Shown: positions 16,863 through 23,671 of the stretch, piece by piece | Layout of the letters: the number at the start of each line of letters is the position of its first letter | How positions within the stretch are numbered: position 1 is the first letter of the stretch | Assembly (NCBI GenBank): GCA_021772465.1 | Contig: JAJFLX010000003.1 | Location: 124,001 to 188,000, forward strand | Direction: 5' to 3' | DNA from: Chlamydiota bacterium | Lineage (GTDB): Bacteria > Chlamydiota > Chlamydiia > Chlamydiales > JAAKFR01 | DNA: 64,000 bases | Translations under genes and position numbers: made by a program | The notes under the pieces: generated by a model | Database searches by the model: none | What the model was told of the DNA's origin: nothing | The model's input: the letters and a program-made list of their open reading frames with translations, nothing else

Positions 16863-17261
16863 CAACCCCAGCAAATTGTAGGGTTGAACCTCGATGCCTC
16901 TGTCGAGGCGCAAGAAGGGAGCAAAGGAGTCACTGATTGTGGTTTCAAATATGCGCTTGCCATCGAAAAGACTCTAGGGTTTCGTCTTGAAGATACTCAT
17001 ATCAAGGATCCAGATAAGATTGAGAAAGTATTGATTGTGTTGGCAATCGCTTTTTGCTGAGCCTATCGAATCTGTGATGTAGAGGATAGCGATCAAAGCT
17101 CATGGAAGGTGAGGGGGGAGTTTATTCAGAGACGGTCTCCATCCGATCCGTTGGGCAATTTTTTCAAGATGGCCCTCCCCCCCCGAGGTTTCAGACGACT
17201 AATTTGGTGTTTTATGCACTTACAGCCAGGAATTTATCCACTACAGAGAGAAAAAAAGTAA
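16863..17261 (+). pseudogene. Decayed IS4-type transposase, C-terminal remnant
   Basis: Reading in one frame from 16863, with a TGA at 17058 where a Trp codon is expected, gives LGFRLEDTHIKDPDKIEKV, then LIVLAIAFC*AYRI and a tail ending near FFKMAL. The order (RLEDTH, a leucine-rich AIAxxWAYR segment, SLFRxxL-like end) is that of the C-terminus of IS4-family transposases. The N-terminal DDE residues are absent or scrambled, there is no start codon, and no terminal inverted repeats were found. The next downstream feature is the AbiE operator. The region 16645-16862 has only vague similarity to transposase sequence and no gene I can support. Confidence 0.6.
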
Positions 17262-17283
17262 GCAAATCTTTTCTTAGTGGGGT

Positions 17284-17330
17284 ATGTAATACAGGTTCCC
17301 ATTTGTTTTAATTGGGTACCTGTGTTACAT
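17284..17330 (+). promoter_or_regulatory. Inverted repeat, likely AbiEi operator
   Basis: The arm ATGTAATACAGGTTCCC (17284-17300) and the arm GGGTACCTGTGTTACAT (17314-17330) are inverted repeats with 15 of 17 matching positions around a 13-base AT-rich centre. The right arm ends seven bases before the abiEi ATG. AbiEi-type antitoxins are known to repress their own operon by binding inverted repeats at the promoter, so this is the expected operator. Confidence 0.7.
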
Positions 17331-17337
17331 ATAAAAT

Positions 17338-17934
17338 ATGACCCAATCAAAATATGCTGCTCAAATTGCTTTTTTTGCTAAAAAGGTCGTCTTCACTGCA
17401 GTTGAAGCGAAAGAGGCGGGGATTCCATCCCGTATGCTCTCCCATTTCTGCAAAAAAGGAATTATTGAACGCATTTGCCGAGGGGTTTACACGGGAACCC
17501 AAGCTGATATGGACATTGAATTTCAGTGGGAAGATCTAGCTCGATTAGCACTAAGTGTACCAAAAGGGGTGATCTGTTTAATTTCCGCACTTTGTTATTA
17601 TGATCTGACCGATCAGATTATGCGTGAGTTTTGGATCGCCGTCCCTCATGCATCTAAGAGTCCTCAAAGGCCGAAGACACGAATCGTCCGAATGCGGAAT
17701 ATTGAGCTTGGACAAACGGAGATCCAAATAGGGGAGTACTCTCTGAAAATATTTGATAGAGAGCGGACTGTGGTGGATGCCTTTCGATACTTAAGTCAAG
17801 AAATTGCAATTAAGGCATTGCAAGCTTATCTCCGTCCATCTAAGCGCAATAAGCCTGATCTAAACAAACTGATGAATTATTCTAAACAGCTTAGAGTTAA
17901 TATCCATCCTTACATAATAACACTAACAACATGA
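17338..17934 (+). CDS. abiEi: AbiEi-type antitoxin / transcriptional autorepressor
   Basis: A 198-residue protein with an N-terminal winged-helix domain (about residues 15-60: FTAVEAKEAGIPSRMLSHFC, GIIERICRGVYTG), the AbiEi_4 pattern in which this wing binds DNA, followed by an antitoxin domain with PKGVICLISALCYYDLTDQI and FDRERTVVDAFRYLSQEIA. It neutralises AbiEii and represses the operon. No Shine-Dalgarno sequence precedes the ATG; a TATAAA-like element lies only 3-8 bases upstream, so the mRNA may be nearly leaderless. Codon use looks more AT-rich than in neighbours, consistent with transfer. The stop overlaps abiEii as ATGA. Confidence 0.85.
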   Translation: MTQSKYAAQIAFFAKKVVFTAVEAKEAGIPSRMLSHFCKKGIIERICRGVYTGTQADMDIEFQWEDLARLALSVPKGVICLISALCYYDLTDQIMREFWIAVPHASKSPQRPKTRIVRMRNIELGQTEIQIGEYSLKIFDRERTVVDAFRYLSQEIAIKALQAYLRPSKRNKPDLNKLMNYSKQLRVNIHPYIITLTT

Positions 17935-18797
17935 ATCAATCCCAAGAACAATCAATTAAAGAACATATTCGAACCTTGTCGAGAGAACAAAATTCCACTT
18001 TTGCAGAACTTTGGCAAAATTTAATTTTAGAGAGATTTTTGGCTCGTTTACATCATTCTGAATACAAAAAGCATTTTATTTTGAAGGGAGGGTCATTGCT
18101 AGCCCGCTATATCAACCTGGGAAGGGAGACGAGAGATTTGGATTTTCTCGTTGAACAGGTTGCTAATGCCGTTGAGAACATAAGCAATGCTATCGATCAC
18201 ATTTGCGGTATTGATCTCAATGATGCTTTTTCTTTTGAGCGGGTAAAAATCAGTCCATTAGAACATCCTCATATGCACTACACAGGCGCTCAAGTCGCAC
18301 TGCTGGCGCGATTAGGTAAAACGAAGACGCATCTACAGATAGACCTTGGATTCGGCGATATTGTTGAGTCGATCGACCATTCCATTTCTATGACGTCGAC
18401 CCGAAAAGGCCCCCTTTTTGAAAGTCAAATCCGACTACGATGCTACCCAAAAGAATTCATTTTTGCAGAAAAACTTGAGACAGTAATCTATCGTGGGGGA
18501 GCGAACTCCCGCATGAAAGACTTTCACGATCTCTACTCTTTAGCATCATTGCCCGGTTGCTTAAGCACCATTTACACTGAAAAAGTCATCATCAATGTCT
18601 TCAAGCATAGAGAAGCCTCCCTGAATAACTTGCCTCTACGCTTTGATACCGCAGGGATGATAAAGCTGCAGTCACTTTGGGATAATTACCGTCGGGACCT
18701 GAAGTCCTATGTTTCACTTCCTTCAGAATTTAGCGAGGTTATATCCAAAATCAATCATTGGCTGCGGACTAGGACGCCCCTCTGCAATAAAACATAG
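17931..18797 (+). CDS. abiEii: AbiEii-type nucleotidyltransferase toxin
   Basis: A 288-residue DNA polymerase beta-like nucleotidyltransferase. Motif I/II is FILKGGSLLARY followed by RDLDFLV (the two catalytic aspartates); the third acidic motif is LQIDLGFGDIVE and the fourth region is EFIFAEKLETVIYRGG with downstream RMKDFHDLYSL. AbiEii/MenA toxins transfer nucleotides to targets such as tRNA 3' ends and cause reversible growth arrest or phage abortive infection. All four motifs look intact, so the toxin may be active. It is translationally coupled to abiEi. Confidence 0.87.
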   Translation: MNQSQEQSIKEHIRTLSREQNSTFAELWQNLILERFLARLHHSEYKKHFILKGGSLLARYINLGRETRDLDFLVEQVANAVENISNAIDHICGIDLNDAFSFERVKISPLEHPHMHYTGAQVALLARLGKTKTHLQIDLGFGDIVESIDHSISMTSTRKGPLFESQIRLRCYPKEFIFAEKLETVIYRGGANSRMKDFHDLYSLASLPGCLSTIYTEKVIINVFKHREASLNNLPLRFDTAGMIKLQSLWDNYRRDLKSYVSLPSEFSEVISKINHWLRTRTPLCNKT

Positions 18798-18947
18798 CCC
18801 CCATCATCTCGGGTTAAAATCATGTCGTGGCACAAATAGGGCACAGTTCAACCCTTGTCGCATCCTCAATTCGCATTAAATCCCAATTGATCTCAACACA
18901 TAACCCATTAGACAGTAGTGTTGTGAGCAGATGATGAGACTTGTCAA

Positions 18948-18962
18948 TCCCTCTGCCGCTAC
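18948..18962 (+). repeat. attR-like repeat of the tRNA-Met 3' end
   Basis: This is identical over 15 bases to the elongator tRNA-Met 3' end at 16630-16644. It closes an island of about 2.3 kb. The bases between abiEii and this repeat (18798-18947) hold no gene I can support, and no integrase is present, so the element looks immobile. From 18963 to 19092 only the leader of the next operon is seen. Confidence 0.7.
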
Positions 18963-19092
18963 ACTTTCAAAACTCTGCTTGCCGTGGGTAAAGAGGTGCT
19001 CGATTTCACGGTGTCACCTCGCATCTATTTTTTCTCGACTAATTCCAAGCAAATAGTTACAGTACGCCTTTGTTTGCAAAGAGGTGTTTAAG

Positions 19093-19872
19093 ATGGAAGC
19101 TACGCTTCTAAAAGAAGAAATTCGAGAGCCTGTTGTTTTTTCGAGTGGAGAGACCACTCTTTTTGGAGTTCTTCATCGACCCCTTGGCAGAGAAAGATTT
19201 CCCCTTGTGGTTTTTATGCACGGATTTGCCAGCAGCAAACATGGCTCAAACCGATGCTACGTCCGTATCGCTGAATCGCTAGCTGCATCAGGGATTGCAG
19301 CACTTCGCTTCGACTTTAGAGGATCTGGTGACAGTGAGGGGGCAATAGAGGCGAGCTCACTTGAAGACTTCAAGGGCGATGCTCTCGAAGCCATACGGTT
19401 TGCTCAAAGTGTGAAGGGAGTTGAAAAACTTGGGCTCTTCGGAGCCTCACTTGGGGGGGCTCTGGCTCTTTTAGCTCACGAAGAGCTCCCTCTTGCGGAG
19501 GCAGTGGCACTTTGGGCGCCAGTGGCGAGCGGCGAGCTGTGGTACCGCGACTTTTTGGCTCAAAGGCCTGAGCTTGTCGCGGCAGACCCCTCGCAAGTGT
19601 TTGAAAACTTTCGGGGGATGAGCATCCATCCCAAGTTTGTGGAACAGTTTTCATCGATGCGCGCTTTTGAAAAGGTTCCCAACATTGCTCTTCTTCATAT
19701 GCATGGAGCCCACGATAATCAGGTTTCCCTAGCGCATCAAGAGGCGTATCGATCGAAAGGGCAAGGAGAGTTCCTCCTCTATGAGGAGGCGGAGCACTCT
19801 CTCGGTTATGCTACCGTGTTTTTGGAAGTGAAAGAGCGGCTTGTCGACTGGTTTAAGGAGCAACTCTTATGA
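19093..19872 (+). CDS. Alpha/beta hydrolase, first gene of the PKS operon
   Basis: A 259-residue alpha/beta hydrolase. The oxyanion region is FMHGFASSKHG, the nucleophile elbow LGLFGASLGGALAL (Ser), the acid HGAHDNQVS and the histidine EEAEHSLGY. The start is ATG 19093, preceded by AGAGGTG seven bases upstream; the GTG nine bases earlier is less likely. Substrate is unknown: ester or thioester hydrolysis is the family norm. The C. trachomatis homologue was, as I recall, called a predicted acyltransferase (CT206) and also lies beside a phosphofructokinase. It overlaps the next gene by ATGA. Confidence 0.85.
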   Translation: MEATLLKEEIREPVVFSSGETTLFGVLHRPLGRERFPLVVFMHGFASSKHGSNRCYVRIAESLAASGIAALRFDFRGSGDSEGAIEASSLEDFKGDALEAIRFAQSVKGVEKLGLFGASLGGALALLAHEELPLAEAVALWAPVASGELWYRDFLAQRPELVAADPSQVFENFRGMSIHPKFVEQFSSMRAFEKVPNIALLHMHGAHDNQVSLAHQEAYRSKGQGEFLLYEEAEHSLGYATVFLEVKERLVDWFKEQLL

Positions 19873-21455
19873 GAAGTCCTCTCGAAAATTTTAGGCTGCA
19901 ATCTCCTCTTCATCTCCCGGATCAACTCCACCATTTTGCAACCCTAGGGGAGAGGGTGGGGGAGAAAACCGAGTCTCAAGGGGATAAAGAGGCGATGCAG
20001 GCTCGTTTTCCGAAGACCTACGGTCAGCCATGCATCGAATTTGAGCCAGGCAAAAGAGAGAGCCACGCCTCTTTGCGAGTGGGTGTTGTGCTCTCTGGAG
20101 GGCAAGCCCCAGGAGGGCACAACGTGATTTTAGGTCTCTTTCAAGCGCTGAAAGAACTGCATGGCGAGAGCCATCTCTATGGATTTGAGGGAGGACCTGC
20201 TGGGGTTGTCGAAGGGAATTTTTCAGAACTCACCTTGGAGGTACTTGAAGGGTATCGAAATATGGGGGGATTCGATCTCTTAGGGTCTGGGCGTACTAAA
20301 ATTGAGACCCAAGAGCAACTCGAAGCGGCAAAAAAACATGTCGAAGCTCTCGAGCTCGATGGCCTTGTTGTGATCGGAGGCGATGATTCAAACACCAATG
20401 CAGCGCTGCTTGCCGAATATTTTCTGGGGCATGGGTGCAAAACAAAGGTCGTGGGCGTGCCCAAGACAATCGACGGGGATTTGAAAAATACCTATGTTGA
20501 GCAGCCCTTTGGGTTTGACACAGCTTGCCGGGTCTACGCAGAAATGATCGGCAATATTGCACGCGATGCTCTCTCTGCAAAAAAATACACTCATTTTATC
20601 CGGCTCATGGGACGAAGCGCTTCACATATTACACTTGAATGCGCTCTTCAAACCCAGCCCAATGTAACGTTGATTGGAGAAGAAGTTGCTGCTAAGGGGT
20701 GGACTTTAACAGCTATCACCGACTATCTGGCAGCAGTCATTCGAAAGCGTGCAGAAGCTGGAAAAAAATACGGCGTTATTTTACTTCCAGAAGGTTTAAT
20801 CGAGTTCATCCCTGAGATGAGACTCCTGATAACAGAGTTAAATAGTTTAAAAGTCAGTGGAAATAATATAGAGGCTTTGAGCCGAGAGGGGAAGGCGACT
20901 TTTGAATCCCTTCCCGAGTCAATTCAAAGGCAGCTTTTCTACGATCGAGACCCGCATGGGAATGTCCAAGTCTCACACATTGCCACCGAGCAGCTTCTCA
21001 GCCATCTAATTGCCAAGCAGTGTTCAGATTTCCATCCGGTACACCACTTCTTTGGTTATGAGGGACGCTCAGCTATGCCCTCAAACTTTGATGCCACCTA
21101 CTGTTATGCGTTAGGGTTTGCTGCTGCAGGGCTGATCGATGGGGGACATTCTGGATACATGGGAGTGGTGCGTCATCTCGCTGAAGCTGTAGAAAAATGG
21201 GAAATTGCAGGCATCCCCCTCACGATGTTAATGAACCTTGAAGAGAGGAAAGGGAGACTCAAACCGGTGATTCAAAAGACGCTTGTCGATCTTGAGTGCG
21301 AGCCTTTTCGCTACCTCGAGGCTCATCGAAAAGAGTGGGAAATCGAAGATCACTACCGAAGCCCTGGTCCCATCCAATTTGTAGGGCCCCCGCATCTTTG
21401 CGATGCGACGACCCTCACCTTGAAACTCGAGCAGAGTCCAAGCTTATGTACCTAG
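19869..21455 (+). CDS. pfp: Diphosphate-fructose-6-phosphate 1-phosphotransferase
   Basis: A 528-residue phosphofructokinase of the long PPi-dependent type. The phosphoryl-donor loop is LSGGQAPGGHN, then VIGGDDSNTNAAL: the Asp in GGDDS blocks ATP and is diagnostic of pyrophosphate use. The catalytic PKTIDGDLKN and the sugar-binding LMGRSASHITLE follow. It makes fructose 1,6-bisphosphate reversibly in glycolysis. Chlamydiae carry such PPi-dependent enzymes (CT205/CT207). It overlaps the hydrolase by four bases and the PKS by ten, so it seems to be transcribed with the secondary-metabolism-like genes. Confidence 0.93.
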   Translation: MRSPLENFRLQSPLHLPDQLHHFATLGERVGEKTESQGDKEAMQARFPKTYGQPCIEFEPGKRESHASLRVGVVLSGGQAPGGHNVILGLFQALKELHGESHLYGFEGGPAGVVEGNFSELTLEVLEGYRNMGGFDLLGSGRTKIETQEQLEAAKKHVEALELDGLVVIGGDDSNTNAALLAEYFLGHGCKTKVVGVPKTIDGDLKNTYVEQPFGFDTACRVYAEMIGNIARDALSAKKYTHFIRLMGRSASHITLECALQTQPNVTLIGEEVAAKGWTLTAITDYLAAVIRKRAEAGKKYGVILLPEGLIEFIPEMRLLITELNSLKVSGNNIEALSREGKATFESLPESIQRQLFYDRDPHGNVQVSHIATEQLLSHLIAKQCSDFHPVHHFFGYEGRSAMPSNFDATYCYALGFAAAGLIDGGHSGYMGVVRHLAEAVEKWEIAGIPLTMLMNLEERKGRLKPVIQKTLVDLECEPFRYLEAHRKEWEIEDHYRSPGPIQFVGPPHLCDATTLTLKLEQSPSLCT

Positions 21456-22471
21456 CCGATTTTCAGATCGTCAAGCCCTCGAATCCTATCTCTCAAGAAC
21501 GTATTTTGGAGTGGATGGGTGAGGTCCATGTGGGATCAAAAGAGCGGATCGAAAAAATTTGCTGCAAGCCAAAAGATATTAAGCAGAGGCTTCTTGTCGA
21601 TGCATCCATGCTGGATCAGCCCGATCTCGGAAATTTTGGGCATAGAGCTCAGAAGTTTCATCTTGTCGCCGATAAGGTCTTCGATGAGCTCTACGTAGAC
21701 CAAACCCTCCCACCCGAGCATCTCATTCATGTCACTTGCACCGGCTATCGCTCTCCTAGCGCTGCCCAGCTCCAGGTGGTCAAGCGGGGGTGGGAAAAAA
21801 AGACACTTGTAACCCACGCCTACCACATGGGGTGCTCAGCTGCTATGCCCGCAATTCGCATGGGACAAGGGTTTGCATCAATGAGCCAAGGTGTGGTGGA
21901 TGTTGTGCACACTGAGTTTTGTTCACTTCATCTTAACCCCGAGCTCAACACCGATGACCAACTTATCGCAGAGAGCCTCTTTGCGGATGGGTTCATCAAG
22001 TACAGCATCACAAAAGGGCGCCCCAAGAGAGGTTTTCGTATCTTATCCATGCACGAAGAGATGCTCCCAGCTTCTAGCGAAGCCATGAAATGGGAGTGTG
22101 AGGCTTGGGGGCTTAAAATGACTCTTAGCAGAGAGATCCCTGGGCTCGTTTACCGCGCTATAACTCCTTTTTTAGAGAGACTGGAAGCAAAGAGTGAATG
22201 CTCTTTGGCTGGAGCCCATTTTGCGATTCACCCTGGAGGACCCAAGATTGTTGATCTGATAGGGAGAAAGATGAATCTCTCCGAAGATCAACTGAAAATG
22301 AGTTGGAAGATCCTCAAAGAGAGAGGAAATATCTCTTCAGCGACGCTGCCCCATATTTGGGAGGCTTTGCTTGAAGACTCCACCTACAAAGATGGAAGTC
22401 TCGTTGTAGGCATTGCCTTCGGTCCTGGGCTCTGCATCAGCTCAATTTTATTGGAGAAAGTGTGCACATGA
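21446..22471 (+). CDS. Type III polyketide synthase (chalcone/stilbene synthase-like)
   Basis: A 341-residue thiolase-fold enzyme. The catalytic triad of type III PKSs can be placed: Cys130 in HMGCSAAMPAIRM, His262 in FAIHPGGPK and Asn295 in ERGNISSATL, and the family signature GIAFGPGL closes the fold. Such enzymes extend a starter acyl-CoA with malonyl-CoA and cyclise to pyrones, resorcinols or phloroglucinols. The start is ATG 21446, overlapping pfp by ten bases. The next genes encode a small membrane protein and an O-methyltransferase-like enzyme, arguing for a phenolic lipid or quinone-like product. Starter and chain length cannot be predicted. Confidence 0.9.
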   Translation: MYLADFQIVKPSNPISQERILEWMGEVHVGSKERIEKICCKPKDIKQRLLVDASMLDQPDLGNFGHRAQKFHLVADKVFDELYVDQTLPPEHLIHVTCTGYRSPSAAQLQVVKRGWEKKTLVTHAYHMGCSAAMPAIRMGQGFASMSQGVVDVVHTEFCSLHLNPELNTDDQLIAESLFADGFIKYSITKGRPKRGFRILSMHEEMLPASSEAMKWECEAWGLKMTLSREIPGLVYRAITPFLERLEAKSECSLAGAHFAIHPGGPKIVDLIGRKMNLSEDQLKMSWKILKERGNISSATLPHIWEALLEDSTYKDGSLVVGIAFGPGLCISSILLEKVCT

Positions 22472-22923
22472 AGTGGCTTTTTTACCTACCTTTTGTAGCG
22501 CAAGCAGTTGTCATTATGGTCGATGAATTCTACTTTCACCTGAGGCGAGGGTTGCCGAAGTGGGAGCGCCTTGGCCACCCCCTTGACACGTTGAGTATCG
22601 CAGCCTGCTTCCTTTATGTTCTTCTTGTGGCCTACACCCCTCAGACTCTTTTCGGTTTTATTGGGATAGGCCTCTTCTCTTGTCTACTCGTCACTAAAGA
22701 TGAATTCGTACACGCCGAGGAGTGTGAGGGAGCCGAGCATTGGCTTCATGCCCTTCTTTTTGTTATCCACCCTTTGGTGCTGCTCAGTATGGGATGGATG
22801 TGGAGACAACAGGCCCTCTTCCGTCCGTTTCTTTGGGTCCAACTTTTCTTTGTCGCCTTTTTTTGTATCTATCAAGTGATTTACTGGAATTTTGTGAGGG
22901 AATATGAGCACGAGCATCAATAA
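22468..22923 (+). CDS. His/Glu-rich polytopic membrane protein of the PKS operon
   Basis: A 151-residue membrane protein with about five hydrophobic segments (3-18, 43-58, 60-75, 96-110, 121-141). Clusters of potential metal ligands lie at the membrane edges: DEFYFH (19-24), ERLGHPLD (33-40), KDEFVHAEE (77-85), EHWLHA (90-95) and HP (101-102). I do not recognise the family. The spacing recalls membrane di-metal hydroxylases or desaturases, which would suit ring or chain oxidation of a PKS product, but this is speculation. The start ATG 22468 overlaps the PKS stop as ATGA and the end overlaps the methyltransferase by 20 bases. Confidence 0.65.
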   Translation: MKWLFYLPFVAQAVVIMVDEFYFHLRRGLPKWERLGHPLDTLSIAACFLYVLLVAYTPQTLFGFIGIGLFSCLLVTKDEFVHAEECEGAEHWLHALLFVIHPLVLLSMGWMWRQQALFRPFLWVQLFFVAFFCIYQVIYWNFVREYEHEHQ

Positions 22924-23626
22924 TGCCTTTTACGATGAACTCCACCATGAGTGGTATGTAGCCAAAGATCATCCGATTGTCTTGCTTAGGGCTGAAAATC
23001 GGGTGCGCAACCCTTGGATTTTGAGTCAGCTGAAAGAGAAATCAACCGTGCTCGATATCGGTTGTGGGGGAGGCTTTTTAACAAATAAACTCGCTAAGGC
23101 GGGTCACCAAGTTACTGGAGTTGATCTCTCTTTTCCTAGCCTGGAGATTGCAAAAAAGCAAGATGCAACAGCCTCAGTCGCTTACTATGAGGCAGACGCC
23201 TACTCCCTCCCTTTTGAAGAGAACGAGTTTGATGCTGTGTGCGCTATGGATCTTTTAGAGCATGTCAAGGAGCCTTGGCGTGTAATAGAAGAGGCCGCTC
23301 GCGTGCTCCGCCCTGGGGGTCTCTTCTTTTTTCACACCTTTAACCGCACAGCCCTCAGTTATATCGTAGCTATCAAAGGTGTGGAGTGGTTTGTGCGCAA
23401 TGTGCCTCAAGCGATGCATCTCCACCGCTATTTTATTAAGCCGAAAGAGCTCAATCGCTATTGCTCTGAGGTCGGACTGGTTGTTAAACAACTCCGTGGT
23501 TTGAATCCTGTGATCAACCGCGCCCTATTTAAGTTGGTGTTCACACGCCACCTCTCCGATGATTTTGCTTTTAAATTTTCGAAGTCGCTTGCATGTGGGT
23601 ATGTGGGAATGGCAATTAATAATTGA
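22904..23626 (+). CDS. UbiG-like SAM-dependent O-methyltransferase
   Basis: A 240-residue methyltransferase. Motif I is VLDIGCGGGFLTNKLA, then VTGVDLS, AMDLLEHVKEP and RVLRPGGLFFFHT; the C-terminal FNRTALSYIVAIKGVEWF and HRYFIKPKEL are typical of UbiG, which methylates phenolic hydroxyls of ubiquinone intermediates. The organism appears to make menaquinone, and the gene is last in the PKS operon, so a resorcinol or related phenol from the PKS is the likelier substrate. A true UbiG role is possible but less supported. Confidence 0.85.
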   Translation: MSTSINNAFYDELHHEWYVAKDHPIVLLRAENRVRNPWILSQLKEKSTVLDIGCGGGFLTNKLAKAGHQVTGVDLSFPSLEIAKKQDATASVAYYEADAYSLPFEENEFDAVCAMDLLEHVKEPWRVIEEAARVLRPGGLFFFHTFNRTALSYIVAIKGVEWFVRNVPQAMHLHRYFIKPKELNRYCSEVGLVVKQLRGLNPVINRALFKLVFTRHLSDDFAFKFSKSLACGYVGMAINN

Positions 23627-23671
23627 ATTTGATAAGATCTCTTTCTCACAACCCAAAAAATGGAGGGAGTG

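Noticed and set aside
16645..18947. The tRNA-flanked island as an active prophage or integrative element
   Set aside because: No integrase, phage structural or conjugation gene is present between the repeats; only relics and the toxin-antitoxin pair are seen.
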